From NCBI GenBank assembly GCA_021159105.1, contig JAGGSM010000022.1, positions 1 to 17,867 on the forward strand: 17,867 nt of DNA, given 5' to 3'. The position numbers were made by a program, and so were the translations under genes. Shown here one piece after another: positions 7,282 to 13,558 of the stretch (positions are counted from its first letter, which is position 1; the number at the start of each line of letters is the position of its first letter). Below the pieces are notes generated by a model. The model ran no database searches and had not been told where the DNA came from. It saw only the letters and a list, made by a program, of their open reading frames with translations. The stretch comes from Candidatus Bipolaricaulota bacterium. Lineage in GTDB: Bacteria > Bipolaricaulota > Bipolaricaulia > UBA7950 > UBA9294.

Positions 7282-8657
7282 GAGAAGGGAAGAAGGATGG
7301 TGAAACAGGCTCCCCCCTCTGAGCGGTTGCTCGCGGTTATCTTCCCCCCGTGCGCCTCCACCCACTGCTTGGCAATCGCCAGTCCAAGGCCGCTCCCTCC
7401 GGTGGCGCGTGTACGTGCCTCATCACCACGGTAGAAACGCTCGAACAGATGCGGCAGTTCGTCCTCCGGTATCCCTGGTCCCCTGTCCAGAACGCGCAAC
7501 ACGAGCATCCTCTTCCACACCTCTAGCTCCACACGGATCTCCATATCCCCCGGCGTATAGCGGAGAGCGTTGCTCAGCAGGTTGACCAGCACCTGCCTGA
7601 TCCGCATCGGGTCCAGCCCTACAGCGGGGATCTCGTCCGGGGCGGAGACGAGCACGCGCGGTCCACCATCGAGCGAGGCGTTGACTGTGTCGACGACCTG
7701 ATTGACGAGCGCAACGACATCCGTCGGCTCCTTGGAGGGATGGAGTTCCCCCGACTCAGCGAGGGCGAGGTCTCGCAGGTCGTCGATCAACCGCCCTAAG
7801 TGCAGCGTCTCCTCGTAGATCGGGGCGATGGTCTCCGTGTCCGCCGGATAGACCCCATCGAGAATCGCCTCCAGATTCCCCTGTATTATCGTCACCGGCG
7901 TGCGCAGCTCATGGGCAATGTCAGCCGTCATCGTCTTTCGCACAGTCTCCGACCGGCTGAGGTTGTCGATCATCCTGTTGAACGACTCTCCCAAGCGTCC
8001 GAACTCGTCCCGTGCCTTCACTCGAACGCGGTGAGACAGATCACCGTGAGCGATCCGCTCGGTCGCGCGCGTCAGCAGGCGCAGGGGCGACAGCACCTGC
8101 GCGATGAGGATCATCGAAAGGAATAGCGCGACCCCCGTGGCGATCACTCCACCGACGAGTGCGGAGCGCTTCGCTGAAGAGAGGAACTCCACCTCATCAG
8201 GGGGAAGGGGCGAGTTGCTATTGTCGATGATCAGCGTCCCAATCTGCTTTCCACCCTCACGAATAGGGTATCCAGCGGCGACCTCTGCCCTGGATAATTG
8301 GACTCCTATCTTGTCCTGCTGCGTGGAGACGACGACGATGCGATTCTCGTCAGCCAGGGAGAAGTCCCCGCCGACGAGCGAGGTGCGGCGCAAGATCACT
8401 TGCCCGTTGGCCACCACCTGATACTGAATCGACAGGAGTCTCTCAGCACCGAGCCACGTCCCGGTGCGCAGGCGATACTCGGCAAGAAGGCCACACACCT
8501 GATGCGCCGTCTGCTCGCGCGTCTGCTCGTTATAAGCGGCGAAACGAGAGGTGATCGTGTGCGCCGTCATGAAGTACACGAGGGCGATGGCAACGAGAAT
8601 GACGACGATGAACGACAGCCCCAGTTTCAGTGCAAAAGGTAAGCGTCGGCCGAGCAT
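7278..8657 (-). CDS. Sensor histidine kinase, two TM segments with HAMP
   Basis: The 459-residue protein has a TM segment at about 11-31, an extracytoplasmic sensor region (32-165) without a domain I recognise, a second TM at about 166-188, and a HAMP domain (189-240; RIAHGDLSHRVRVKARDEFGRLGESFN). The HisKA domain has H249 in the H-box TADIAHELRTPVTIIQGNLE. The HATPase domain shows the N-box RQVLVNLLSNALRYT, DRGPGIP (G1), LFERFYRGD (F-box) and GGSGLGLAIAKQWVEAHGG (G2). It would autophosphorylate at H249 and pass phosphate to the adjacent regulator. The start is 1 nt after the regulator stop (TAG-T-ATG), so translation is coupled. The signal sensed cannot be told; the layout resembles BaeS/PhoR-type envelope or nutrient sensors. 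Confidence 0.95.
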   Translation of the reverse strand: MLGRRLPFALKLGLSFIVVILVAIALVYFMTAHTITSRFAAYNEQTREQTAHQVCGLLAEYRLRTGTWLGAERLLSIQYQVVANGQVILRRTSLVGGDFSLADENRIVVVSTQQDKIGVQLSRAEVAAGYPIREGGKQIGTLIIDNSNSPLPPDEVEFLSSAKRSALVGGVIATGVALFLSMILIAQVLSPLRLLTRATERIAHGDLSHRVRVKARDEFGRLGESFNRMIDNLSRSETVRKTMTADIAHELRTPVTIIQGNLEAILDGVYPADTETIAPIYEETLHLGRLIDDLRDLALAESGELHPSKEPTDVVALVNQVVDTVNASLDGGPRVLVSAPDEIPAVGLDPMRIRQVLVNLLSNALRYTPGDMEIRVELEVWKRMLVLRVLDRGPGIPEDELPHLFERFYRGDEARTRATGGSGLGLAIAKQWVEAHGGKITASNRSEGGACFTILLPFS

Positions 8658-8658
8658 A

Positions 8659-9342
8659 CTAGCGCTCTCTAGTGAATCGATATCCCACGCCGTGAACGGT
8701 GAGGATATACTTCGGATCCTTGGGGTCCTTCTCGATCTTGTGGCGCAGGTTCTTTACGTGCGTATCTATCGTGCGGGCGAAGGCGTCGTAGGTGTAGCCC
8801 TGGACCTCGCGCAGGAGCTGCAACCGCGTGAACACCTGCCCGGGGTGATGAGCCAGGTAGGCCAGGAGATCGAACTCCGTCGGGGTCAGCTCGATCGCTT
8901 CTCCATCGACGGTCACTTCGCGCGAGCGCAGATCGATCTCCAGCTTCCCGCTCACGATCCTATCACTCGCCCCCGTCTCACCGTCGATCCTGCGCAGAAC
9001 GGCGCGTACGCGAGCGACCAGCTCGCGCGGACTGAACGGCTTCACCACGTAGTCATCAGCGCCGAGCTCCAGCCCGACCACCCGGTCCGCCTCAGATGCC
9101 TTTGCCGTCAGCATTATTATCGGGACTGTTGAACTGGCGCGGATCTTCTTCGTCACCTCGATCCCACTCATCTTCGGGAGCATCAGGTCGAGCACGATAA
9201 GATCCGGCCCCTTCTCGTTGAACGCACGCAGTGCCTCCTCACCGTCATAGGCCGTGTACGTCTTGAACCCCTCCTGATCGAGGTAGGCCTTCACCGTGCG
9301 GACAATCATCTCTTCGTCATCAACAATAAGAATGCGTTTCAT
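8659..9342 (-). CDS. OmpR/PhoB-family response regulator
   Basis: The 227-residue protein has a receiver domain (1-120) with acidic D8 and D9, phosphoacceptor D52 in DLIVLDLMLP, T79 in MLTAKA and K101 in VVKPFSP. A winged-helix DNA-binding domain (about 130-227) follows, with TPTEFDLLAYLAHHPGQVFTR and the RTIDTHVKNLRHKIE recognition helix, ending in GVGYRF. It pairs with the kinase immediately downstream. TATAAT lies 8 nt before the ATG, and GGTGAG at about the same place could serve as a ribosome binding site. The region upstream holds a long inverted repeat that may be the site of autoregulation. Confidence 0.96.
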   Translation of the reverse strand: MKRILIVDDEEMIVRTVKAYLDQEGFKTYTAYDGEEALRAFNEKGPDLIVLDLMLPKMSGIEVTKKIRASSTVPIIMLTAKASEADRVVGLELGADDYVVKPFSPRELVARVRAVLRRIDGETGASDRIVSGKLEIDLRSREVTVDGEAIELTPTEFDLLAYLAHHPGQVFTRLQLLREVQGYTYDAFARTIDTHVKNLRHKIEKDPKDPKYILTVHGVGYRFTRER

Positions 9343-9350
9343 CGCTCACC

Positions 9351-9356
9351 ATTATA
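9351..9356 (-). promoter_or_regulatory. -10 element of the response regulator gene
   Basis: A perfect TATAAT on the minus strand ends 8 nt before the ATG, giving a predicted leader of only 1-3 nt. No good -35 is visible at 16-18 nt, which would fit an activator-dependent promoter, for example autoregulation by the response regulator. Confidence 0.5.
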
Positions 9357-9379
9357 GCGCAACTACAGTTTCAGTCGCC

Positions 9380-9444
9380 ATGAGCCCGGAGCGGTCAGGA
9401 TTCTCTCCTGTTGATCATTCCCTTCCCGACACGCCCGGGCTCAT
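9380..9444. repeat. 10-bp inverted repeat with 45-nt loop between divergent genes
   Basis: ATGAGCCCGG (9380-9389) is perfectly complementary to CCGGGCTCAT (9435-9444). A small inner hairpin (CAGGA-N5-TCCTG) lies in the loop. It sits in the 246-nt gap between the response regulator start and the BioD-like gene start (9343-9588). It could be a paired operator or a structured leader; there is no T-run to make it a terminator. Confidence 0.5.
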
Positions 9445-9523
9445 ATCCAACACCTGCTGGAGGCTTCTCTTCATGTCGCTAGCGTAGTGTAGCAAATCTA
9501 TGTGAAGAGGTTGTGAGGAAAGA

Positions 9524-9592
9524 ATGATCAGCCTGTGCAATGCCACAGTGTTGCCCTATTCACTGCCAGCAACTATCATCAACGGATCATGA
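9524..9592 (+). CDS. Possible 22-residue leader ORF
   Basis: The frame ATG (9524-9526) to TGA (9590-9592) encodes MISLCNATVLPYSLPATIINGS. GAGGAAAGA directly before the ATG is a plausible but close ribosome binding site. Its stop overlaps the start of the next gene as ATGA, the usual sign of translational coupling, and the next gene lacks a Shine-Dalgarno of its own. The peptide matches no leader I know, and a chance ORF of this length is possible. Confidence 0.35.
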   Translation: MISLCNATVLPYSLPATIINGS

Positions 9593-10662
9593 AGAGACTT
9601 CTTATCGTATCCACGGAGAGCCACACCGGGAAGAGCCTGCTCGCTCTCGCCCTTGGCCAGGCCATGAGCGATGCCGGAAGATCATTCGCCTACATGAAAC
9701 CCATCAGCTCCTCCGTCTCGTACGCGACAGGCGAGCCGATCGATCGGGACGCTCGCTGCATATCCTCCATCCTGAGCCTGGATAACGATATCAGGCAGAT
9801 AGCTCCAATTAGCCTTGAGACACCTTTTCTGAAAGAGGCAATTGAGTGCGGTGATCATGGCTTCCGCCGGCGCATAGTGCAGTCGTTCAACCAGATCACG
9901 GAAGGAAAAGAAGTCGTGGCAATCGAGGGGAGGCAGTACCTCGGTCTGGGGGTGACCGCTGGGCTGAGCGACTTCGACATCGCGGAGATGCTTGACGCCG
10001 ACATCGTCCTGCTTACCCGCTATGATAGTGAGGCAGCGATCGACCGCGTTCTGTGCGCCCTTCGCCTGTTGGGAAGCGAGCTGAATGTACTGGGAGTGAT
10101 CCTCAACGCCGTCTCCATGGAGACGCAACTGAACGGGCTCACGGACGTGTTCTCACCGTTTCTCGACGAGCGGGGTGCGGAGGTACTGGGGATCGTCCCC
10201 TATGATAACTCCCTCCACTCTGTCTATGTTGACGAAATCGTGGAGAGGCTTGGCGGCCGCGCGGTGACCAACGTTCCTCTGGACAATGAGGTACGCCACT
10301 TCAGGATCGGCGCCACTGGCGTGGAGTCGGCCCTGCGGTTGTTCCGCCGCACCCCCGATCTTGGTGTAATCACCGGGGGAGACCGCATAGAGATTCAGCA
10401 GGCAGCCCTCGACATCCCGAGCCTCCGCTGCCTGATTCTGACGGGAAATCATCTACCGCAACGAGACGTCGTGCGTAAAGCAAACGATCGCGGCGTCCCG
10501 ATTGTCGTTGTTGGCCAGGAGCCGATGGCCGCGGCTGCCCTGTGCGAAGGACTCCTCAGCCAATCGCACATCCGCAGCGGAGATCGCCTCGATCGGGCGA
10601 TCAGCCTCATCCGCTCCAATGTCGACATCGAGCGCATACTGGAAAAGGCCCCCGATCACTGA
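9589..10662 (+). CDS. BioD-like P-loop protein with DRTGG domain
   Basis: The 357-residue protein resembles the N-terminal part of long phosphate acetyltransferases (COG0857): a dethiobiotin-synthetase-like P-loop domain followed by a DRTGG domain, without the catalytic acetyltransferase domain. The P-loop is STESHTGKS (8-16). MKPIS (36-40), AIEGRQYLGLGVTAGLSDFDIAEML (about 111-135), LGVILNAV (about 168-175) and VLGIVPYD (about 199-206) fit the BioD fold. The C-terminal 140 residues include VRHFRIGATGVESALRLFRR and LGVITGGDRIEIQQAAL, typical of DRTGG. Stand-alone proteins of this type are proposed to be regulatory nucleotide-binding proteins; the function here is unknown. The ATG at 9589 is preferred over a GTG at 9535 because the P-loop strand begins there. 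Confidence 0.88.
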   Translation: MKRLLIVSTESHTGKSLLALALGQAMSDAGRSFAYMKPISSSVSYATGEPIDRDARCISSILSLDNDIRQIAPISLETPFLKEAIECGDHGFRRRIVQSFNQITEGKEVVAIEGRQYLGLGVTAGLSDFDIAEMLDADIVLLTRYDSEAAIDRVLCALRLLGSELNVLGVILNAVSMETQLNGLTDVFSPFLDERGAEVLGIVPYDNSLHSVYVDEIVERLGGRAVTNVPLDNEVRHFRIGATGVESALRLFRRTPDLGVITGGDRIEIQQAALDIPSLRCLILTGNHLPQRDVVRKANDRGVPIVVVGQEPMAAAALCEGLLSQSHIRSGDRLDRAISLIRSNVDIERILEKAPDH

Positions 10663-10753
10663 TCTTGAATCCCCCACACGGGTTCATTACCGCCCCTTGG
10701 GGTGTGCTTCCTGCAGAGCTTATCGATAGACCGTGCGCTTGCGGTGGAGCAGT

Positions 10754-11164
10754 TTATTCTATCTGATACTCCCAGGTCACCTCGGCTGTCTTGTTCAGCA
10801 TGTTTGTGATCGGGCAGTACCTCTGCATCGATAGCTCGATCGCCTTCTTTGCGTTCGCCTCCGGGATGTCACCGGTAAATCGGTAGATGAAGTGAATGCG
10901 CGTCAGTACCTTGGGATGCTCTGAGGCACGTTCGTCCTCGATCTGCACGGAAAACTCCTTGGGTACGGTCCGCATCTTGCGCAGAATCGAGATCACATCC
11001 ATCCCCGTGCACCCACCGAGCGCACACAGCAGTACCTCTACCGGGCGGGAAGCGGTGTTGTTGCCACCAACCTTCGGATCGCTGTCCATGATCACGGCAT
11101 GGCCGCTCTCCCCACGTGCGACAAACTGCATCCCCTCGACGAGCTTGACGTATGTCTTTCCCAT
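10754..11164 (-). CDS. OsmC/Ohr-family thiol peroxidase-like protein
   Basis: The 136-residue protein fits the OsmC family in length and motifs. The two redox cysteines are C52 in ALGGCTGMDVISIL and C117 in QRYCPITNML. OsmC/Ohr proteins reduce organic hydroperoxides, or act on sulfane sulfur, using these thiols and a dithiol reductant. E70, close after the first cysteine, is a possible partner residue. It is preceded by GAGAGGTGTAGG as ribosome binding site and diverges from the arsR gene across a shared palindrome, so it probably belongs to the same thiol-redox regulon. The 91 nt between it and the converging BioD-like gene (10663-10753) hold short G/C inverted repeats but no convincing terminator. 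Confidence 0.93.
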   Translation of the reverse strand: MGKTYVKLVEGMQFVARGESGHAVIMDSDPKVGGNNTASRPVEVLLCALGGCTGMDVISILRKMRTVPKEFSVQIEDERASEHPKVLTRIHFIYRFTGDIPEANAKKAIELSMQRYCPITNMLNKTAEVTWEYQIE

Positions 11165-11176
11165 CCTACACCTCTC

Positions 11177-11205
11177 ATTTATTCAACTATTTAAATACTT
11201 GACAA
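11177..11205 (-). promoter_or_regulatory. Possible osmC promoter
   Basis: TTGTCA (11200-11205) on the minus strand with an A/T-rich -10 region, AATAAA at 16 nt or ATAAAT at 17 nt. The spacer coincides with the palindrome at 11183-11202, and the -35 overlaps the arsR -35. Confidence 0.45.
11183..11202. promoter_or_regulatory. Palindromic operator between osmC and arsR
   Basis: TCAA-C-TATTTAAATA-C-TTGA is a 20-bp palindrome with one mismatched pair, centred at 11192/11193. AT-rich dyads of this size are typical ArsR-family operators. It overlaps the arsR -35 and fills the spacer of the possible osmC promoter, so the ArsR-type protein encoded next to it could repress both. Confidence 0.7.
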
Positions 11206-11227
11206 AGCTTGCTCTTGCGATTATCAT
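11199..11227 (+). promoter_or_regulatory. Promoter of the arsR-grx-PDO operon
   Basis: TTGACA (11199-11204), a 17-nt spacer and TATCAT (11222-11227). The -35 is a perfect match and lies inside the right half of the palindrome. Confidence 0.8.
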
Positions 11228-11254
11228 CCTACGCTCAACAGGGAGAGGATACAA

Positions 11255-11539
11255 ATGATGCTTGATGAGAACAAACACAGGGAATGGGTTCAGGTATTCT
11301 CCGCTCTGGCCAGCGATACAAGATTGCGGATTGTGATCATGCTCGCGGGCGGGAAGATGGGCTGTCAGGAGATCCTTTCCCAACTTGATTTGAGCCAGCC
11401 GGCCGTATCCTACCACCTCGGCAAGCTTGAACACGCTGGGGTCTTGGTCAAGGAGAGGAACGGCACAAGGAATTGCTATCGGTTACACAACCGCATTAGT
11501 GAGCTAGTGAATGTTGTTGAAAAGGAGGAGGTAAGATGA
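11255..11539 (+). CDS. ArsR-family winged-helix repressor
   Basis: The 94-residue protein has the ArsR fold: FSALASDTRLRIVIMLAGGKMGCQEIL (15-41), the recognition helix SQPAVSYHLGKLEHAGVL (47-64) and a wing KERNGTRNCYRL (66-77). Such proteins dissociate from DNA on binding a metal or oxidation of cysteines. Placed against classical ArsR, the CVC metal pair in ELCVCDL is absent; only C37 is present near there, plus C74 in the wing. This favours a thiol- or redox-based signal over arsenic, though other ligands remain possible. GGGAGAGG lies 6 nt before the start ATG; a second ATG follows immediately. Its stop overlaps the glutaredoxin start (ATGA). Autorepression through the upstream palindrome is likely. 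Confidence 0.9.
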   Translation: MMLDENKHREWVQVFSALASDTRLRIVIMLAGGKMGCQEILSQLDLSQPAVSYHLGKLEHAGVLVKERNGTRNCYRLHNRISELVNVVEKEEVR

Positions 11540-11775
11540 GTCACGAGGTCACCATTTACACATCGCCAACTTGCTCCTGGTGTGCAGCAACTAAGGAATA
11601 CTTGTACGCTAGAGAAGTGGAGTTCGAAGAGGTTGATGTCTCTGAGGATATGCGCAGAGCGATGGAGATGGTTGAGAAGAGCGGTCAGCAGGGAGTACCT
11701 GTTGTGGAGATTGATGGAGAAATCGTGGTTGGCTTTGACCGAGCGCGAATCGATGCATTACTGGATCTAAACTAG
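11536..11775 (+). CDS. Glutaredoxin-like (NrdH-type) protein
   Basis: The 79-residue protein is a thioredoxin-fold redoxin with active site C13-S-W-C16 in YTSPTCSWCAATKEYL, the cis-Pro motif GVPVVEIDG (53-61) and the C-terminal GFDRARIDALL. The length fits NrdH/glutaredoxin-like proteins that donate electrons to ribonucleotide reductase or other thiol enzymes. AAAGGAGGAGG precedes it inside the end of arsR, and the start overlaps the arsR stop, so expression is coupled to the repressor. Neighbouring PDO and OsmC suggest a role in dithiol electron flow to peroxide or persulfide removal. Confidence 0.93.
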   Translation: MSHEVTIYTSPTCSWCAATKEYLYAREVEFEEVDVSEDMRRAMEMVEKSGQQGVPVVEIDGEIVVGFDRARIDALLDLN

Positions 11776-11784
11776 GAGGAAGAA

Positions 11785-12429
11785 ATGGGACTATTGTCAG
11801 AGGATGATCGGAAGTATCTGCAGGGCGAGTTCGCCAAGATGAGCACACCGGTCAAGTTGATACTGTTTTCAAAGGAAGATAATTGCGCCAGTTGCTCGGA
11901 TACGCTGCAGCTTCTCGAGGAGACTGCCAGCCTGTCGGACAAGATCGAGGTTGTGACCTACGATCTCTCCCGCGATGGCGAGGCCGCGGCAACGTACAAC
12001 GTCGACCGCGCGCCCACGGTGGTCGTTCAGGGGAGTGAGGACGTCGGCATCCGTTTCTACGGAATTCCTTCCGGTTACGAGTACTCATCGCTGATCGAGG
12101 ACATCATCGATCTGGGAACGGGGACGATTTCACTGGCCCCAGAGACGAAGGATGCGCTCTCCCATCTCGCCGAGCCGGTGCACATTCAGGTATTCGTTAC
12201 GCCAAGCTGCCCGTACTGCCCCAAGGCGGTGCGCATGGCACATATGATGGCGATGGAATCGGACAAGGTCACGGCCGACATGGTCATGGCAAACGAGTTT
12301 CCGCAGCTATCGAACAAGTACAACGTAATGGCCGTCCCCAAGGTGGTCATAAATGAGGATACAAGCTTCGAGGGAGCAATCCCCGAGGATGACTACGTGT
12401 CATTCGTCGCCCAGGCGACAAGCAAGTAG
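11785..12429 (+). CDS. Two-domain protein disulfide oxidoreductase (PDO type)
   Basis: The 214-residue protein has two thioredoxin-fold units in tandem, as in the PDO family of archaea and thermophilic or anaerobic bacteria. Unit 1 (about 1-115) has C34-A-S-C37 after LILFSKEDN and cis-Pro in RAPTVVV. Unit 2 (about 130-214) has C142-P-Y-C145 in VFVTPSCPYCPKAV and cis-Pro in AVPKVVI. The CPYC site is glutaredoxin-like and usually the main active site; CASC is less common. PDOs act in cytoplasmic disulfide formation or as reductase partners to a thioredoxin reductase or peroxiredoxin. AGGAGGAAGAA precedes the ATG, 9 nt after the glutaredoxin stop. A strong hairpin ends the operon. Confidence 0.93.
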   Translation: MGLLSEDDRKYLQGEFAKMSTPVKLILFSKEDNCASCSDTLQLLEETASLSDKIEVVTYDLSRDGEAAATYNVDRAPTVVVQGSEDVGIRFYGIPSGYEYSSLIEDIIDLGTGTISLAPETKDALSHLAEPVHIQVFVTPSCPYCPKAVRMAHMMAMESDKVTADMVMANEFPQLSNKYNVMAVPKVVINEDTSFEGAIPEDDYVSFVAQATSK

Positions 12430-12440
12430 GTCCAAATCAA

Positions 12441-12476
12441 GTAAGCGCCCGCGTGCTGAGTGCCGCGGGCGCTTAC
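12441..12476. terminator. Bidirectional terminator-like hairpin
   Basis: GTAAGCGCCCGCG (12441-12453) pairs perfectly with CGCGGGCGCTTAC (12464-12476) around a 10-nt loop. It lies 11 nt after the PDO stop and between two converging genes. T-runs on either side are weak (TCCTT on plus, TTGATTT on minus), so it may act with Rho or as an mRNA end stabiliser. Confidence 0.65.
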
Positions 12477-12505
12477 TCCTTGGAATGAGCGATTCCTTTC
12501 CACTG

Positions 12506-12546
12506 ACTGAACAGTCTGCTGACCGAACAGTCTATTGACTGAACAG
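12506..12546. repeat. 16-nt tandem repeat, about 2.6 copies
   Basis: ACTGAACAGTCTGCTG, ACCGAACAGTCTATTG and the partial copy ACTGAACAG follow each other with a 16-nt period. The last copy runs into the 3' end of the kinase-like gene (its stop is at 12532-12534), so the repeat contributes its final residues (FSQ). Confidence 0.6.
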
Positions 12547-13110
12547 GGGCAGGGCGTCGAGCCTGCGCAGCGTGGTTGATCTCCTCTTCTTCCGCGCGGT
12601 GCGCGCTCTCTTCCTGCTCTGCGGGAGCGGCTCAACCTCTCTGAATACCTTTACGAACCCTTCTTCCTCATCCACTTCTTCGTAGCGGTTATACATCATC
12701 AGATAACGTTCTTCGGGGAAGCCCCCGACCACAATACCAGGATTGTTCGACGCGAGCAGAGCTAACTGCTCCAACTTCCTCTTGTACAAGACATCCGCCG
12801 AAGCGTGTGCCATGACGTAGGCGACAGGGACTCGGCCGGAGGCCCGCGCTATCTCTATCATCTCGCTCCTCTCGGCGCGAGTGAGGTTGGTGTTGTCGAC
12901 GCAGACCACCTCAGCCGGAGAGTCGACCGCCTCGACCAGTGTCGCCGCGAATATCCTCGTGACCGCATCTTCGTACATCAGGTCAAAGTCCCGCTGGAAG
13001 ACGTTGCGCCTGATATCGTCTTTGGAGACTACTGCCCACTCCGGATGCCGCCTGCGAAACGTGCTCTTACCTGACCCTGCCGGGCCAACGAGGACCACTA
13101 GTTCCCTCAT
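12532..13110 (-). CDS. P-loop kinase-like protein (AAA_33/polynucleotide-kinase type)
   Basis: The 192-residue protein begins with a Walker A motif, VLVGPAGSGKST (6-17). VSKDDIRR (28-35) is the acidic motif seen in T4 PNK-like and zeta-like kinases, and VVCVDNTNLTRAERSEMIEIAR (68-89) carries the conserved DNTN. A lid-like Arg/Lys segment follows (KRKLEQL). These proteins phosphorylate RNA/DNA 5' ends, nucleosides or small molecules; the substrate here is unknown. The C-terminal 35 residues are strongly basic (SRKRARTARKKRRS), which suggests nucleic-acid binding. The frame stays open upstream to 13272, but GGGTGAG 6-7 nt before the ATG at 13108-13110 and the typical strand-1 start (MRELVVLVG) fix this start. 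Confidence 0.85.
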   Translation of the reverse strand: MRELVVLVGPAGSGKSTFRRRHPEWAVVSKDDIRRNVFQRDFDLMYEDAVTRIFAATLVEAVDSPAEVVCVDNTNLTRAERSEMIEIARASGRVPVAYVMAHASADVLYKRKLEQLALLASNNPGIVVGGFPEERYLMMYNRYEEVDEEEGFVKVFREVEPLPQSRKRARTARKKRRSTTLRRLDALPLFSQ

Positions 13111-13332
13111 CTCTTTCTCACCCCACAGACCAGTATCTGCAAACGGGAGTTCCTCGTCAACTCCTCCCTGCAAGGGGTAGTGGCTTCGCCCATTCATTCT
13201 GCAACCGTCTTTCAATCGCCGGTTGCCAACTTTCCCCAAAAAATGCAGCCCGCAGAACAGATTAGCAAGCATCCTTCCATTGCTGCATTCAAAGGACGCT
13301 CTCTCTCGTCGCCGATTGGTCCTCGTTTCTTA

Positions 13333-13348
13333 TGTGACATTCGTCACT
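13333..13348. promoter_or_regulatory. CRP/FNR-family-like palindrome
   Basis: TGTGA-N6-TCACT, with GTGAC-ATTC-GTCAC as a perfect core dyad, closely matches the CRP consensus TGTGA-N6-TCACA. It is 219 nt upstream of the sorting-substrate ATG and 223 nt upstream of the kinase-like start, so the gene it would serve is unclear. No CRP-family gene lies in the window. Confidence 0.5.
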
Positions 13349-13512
13349 AACGGTGCGGACGCCGCCGGCGTGGCTGAGTGTAACTTCGATTACAAAAGAT
13401 CCTCACCTGTCCATATGCCACTTGGAGCGACCAGCTAATCTATACGTGGAACAATAGCAATGCACTATCCCGCCGCAAAGCGACGGTGTGTCAAGAAGTT
13501 TTGTAAGAAACA

Positions 13513-13558
13513 CGCCCCAAGGGGCGGGCAATCAACCCCAGTGGGGATTGAGGGGAGG
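13513..13558 (+). promoter_or_regulatory. Double hairpin before the Shine-Dalgarno of the sorting substrate
   Basis: Hairpin 1 is CGCCC-CAAG-GGGCG (13513-13526). Hairpin 2 is CCCC-AGT-GGGG (13536-13546), extended by CAAT (13529-13532) with ATTG (13547-13550) across a 3-nt bulge. The Shine-Dalgarno GGGGAGG (13552-13558) follows at once, 8 nt before the ATG. Either CCCC run could pair with the Shine-Dalgarno GGGG instead, so alternative folding could control translation. Confidence 0.5.

Noticed and set aside
6586..7434. 282-codon open frame on the plus strand across the rsmI end, YkuK gene and kinase end.
   Set aside because: It is a shadow of three well-supported genes in other frames and has no family resemblance or ribosome binding site.
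13262..13288. TTAGCAAGC-N9-TTGCTGCAT as a possible further CIRCE-like site.
   Set aside because: The right half is out of register with TGCTAA and the inner arms do not pair; resemblance is limited to TTAGCA.
13364..13405. GCCGGCGTGGCTGAG followed by TTCGATT looks like parts of a tRNA (acceptor, D-arm, T-loop).
   Set aside because: There is no anticodon stem, no complementary acceptor 3' strand and no proper spacing; the first bases pair better with ACGCC upstream as a simple hairpin.
13223..13438. Open frame of 71 codons in the long intergenic region.
   Set aside because: It has no ribosome binding site, unusual composition, no recognisable domain, and crosses several inverted repeats.
13471..13500. 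CGCAAAGC near 13473 resembles the receptor motif of c-di-GMP-I (GEMM) riboswitches.
   Set aside because: The GGCAAACC segment, GAAA tetraloop and matching downstream strands cannot be found, so the octamer alone is not enough. An Infernal search would decide.
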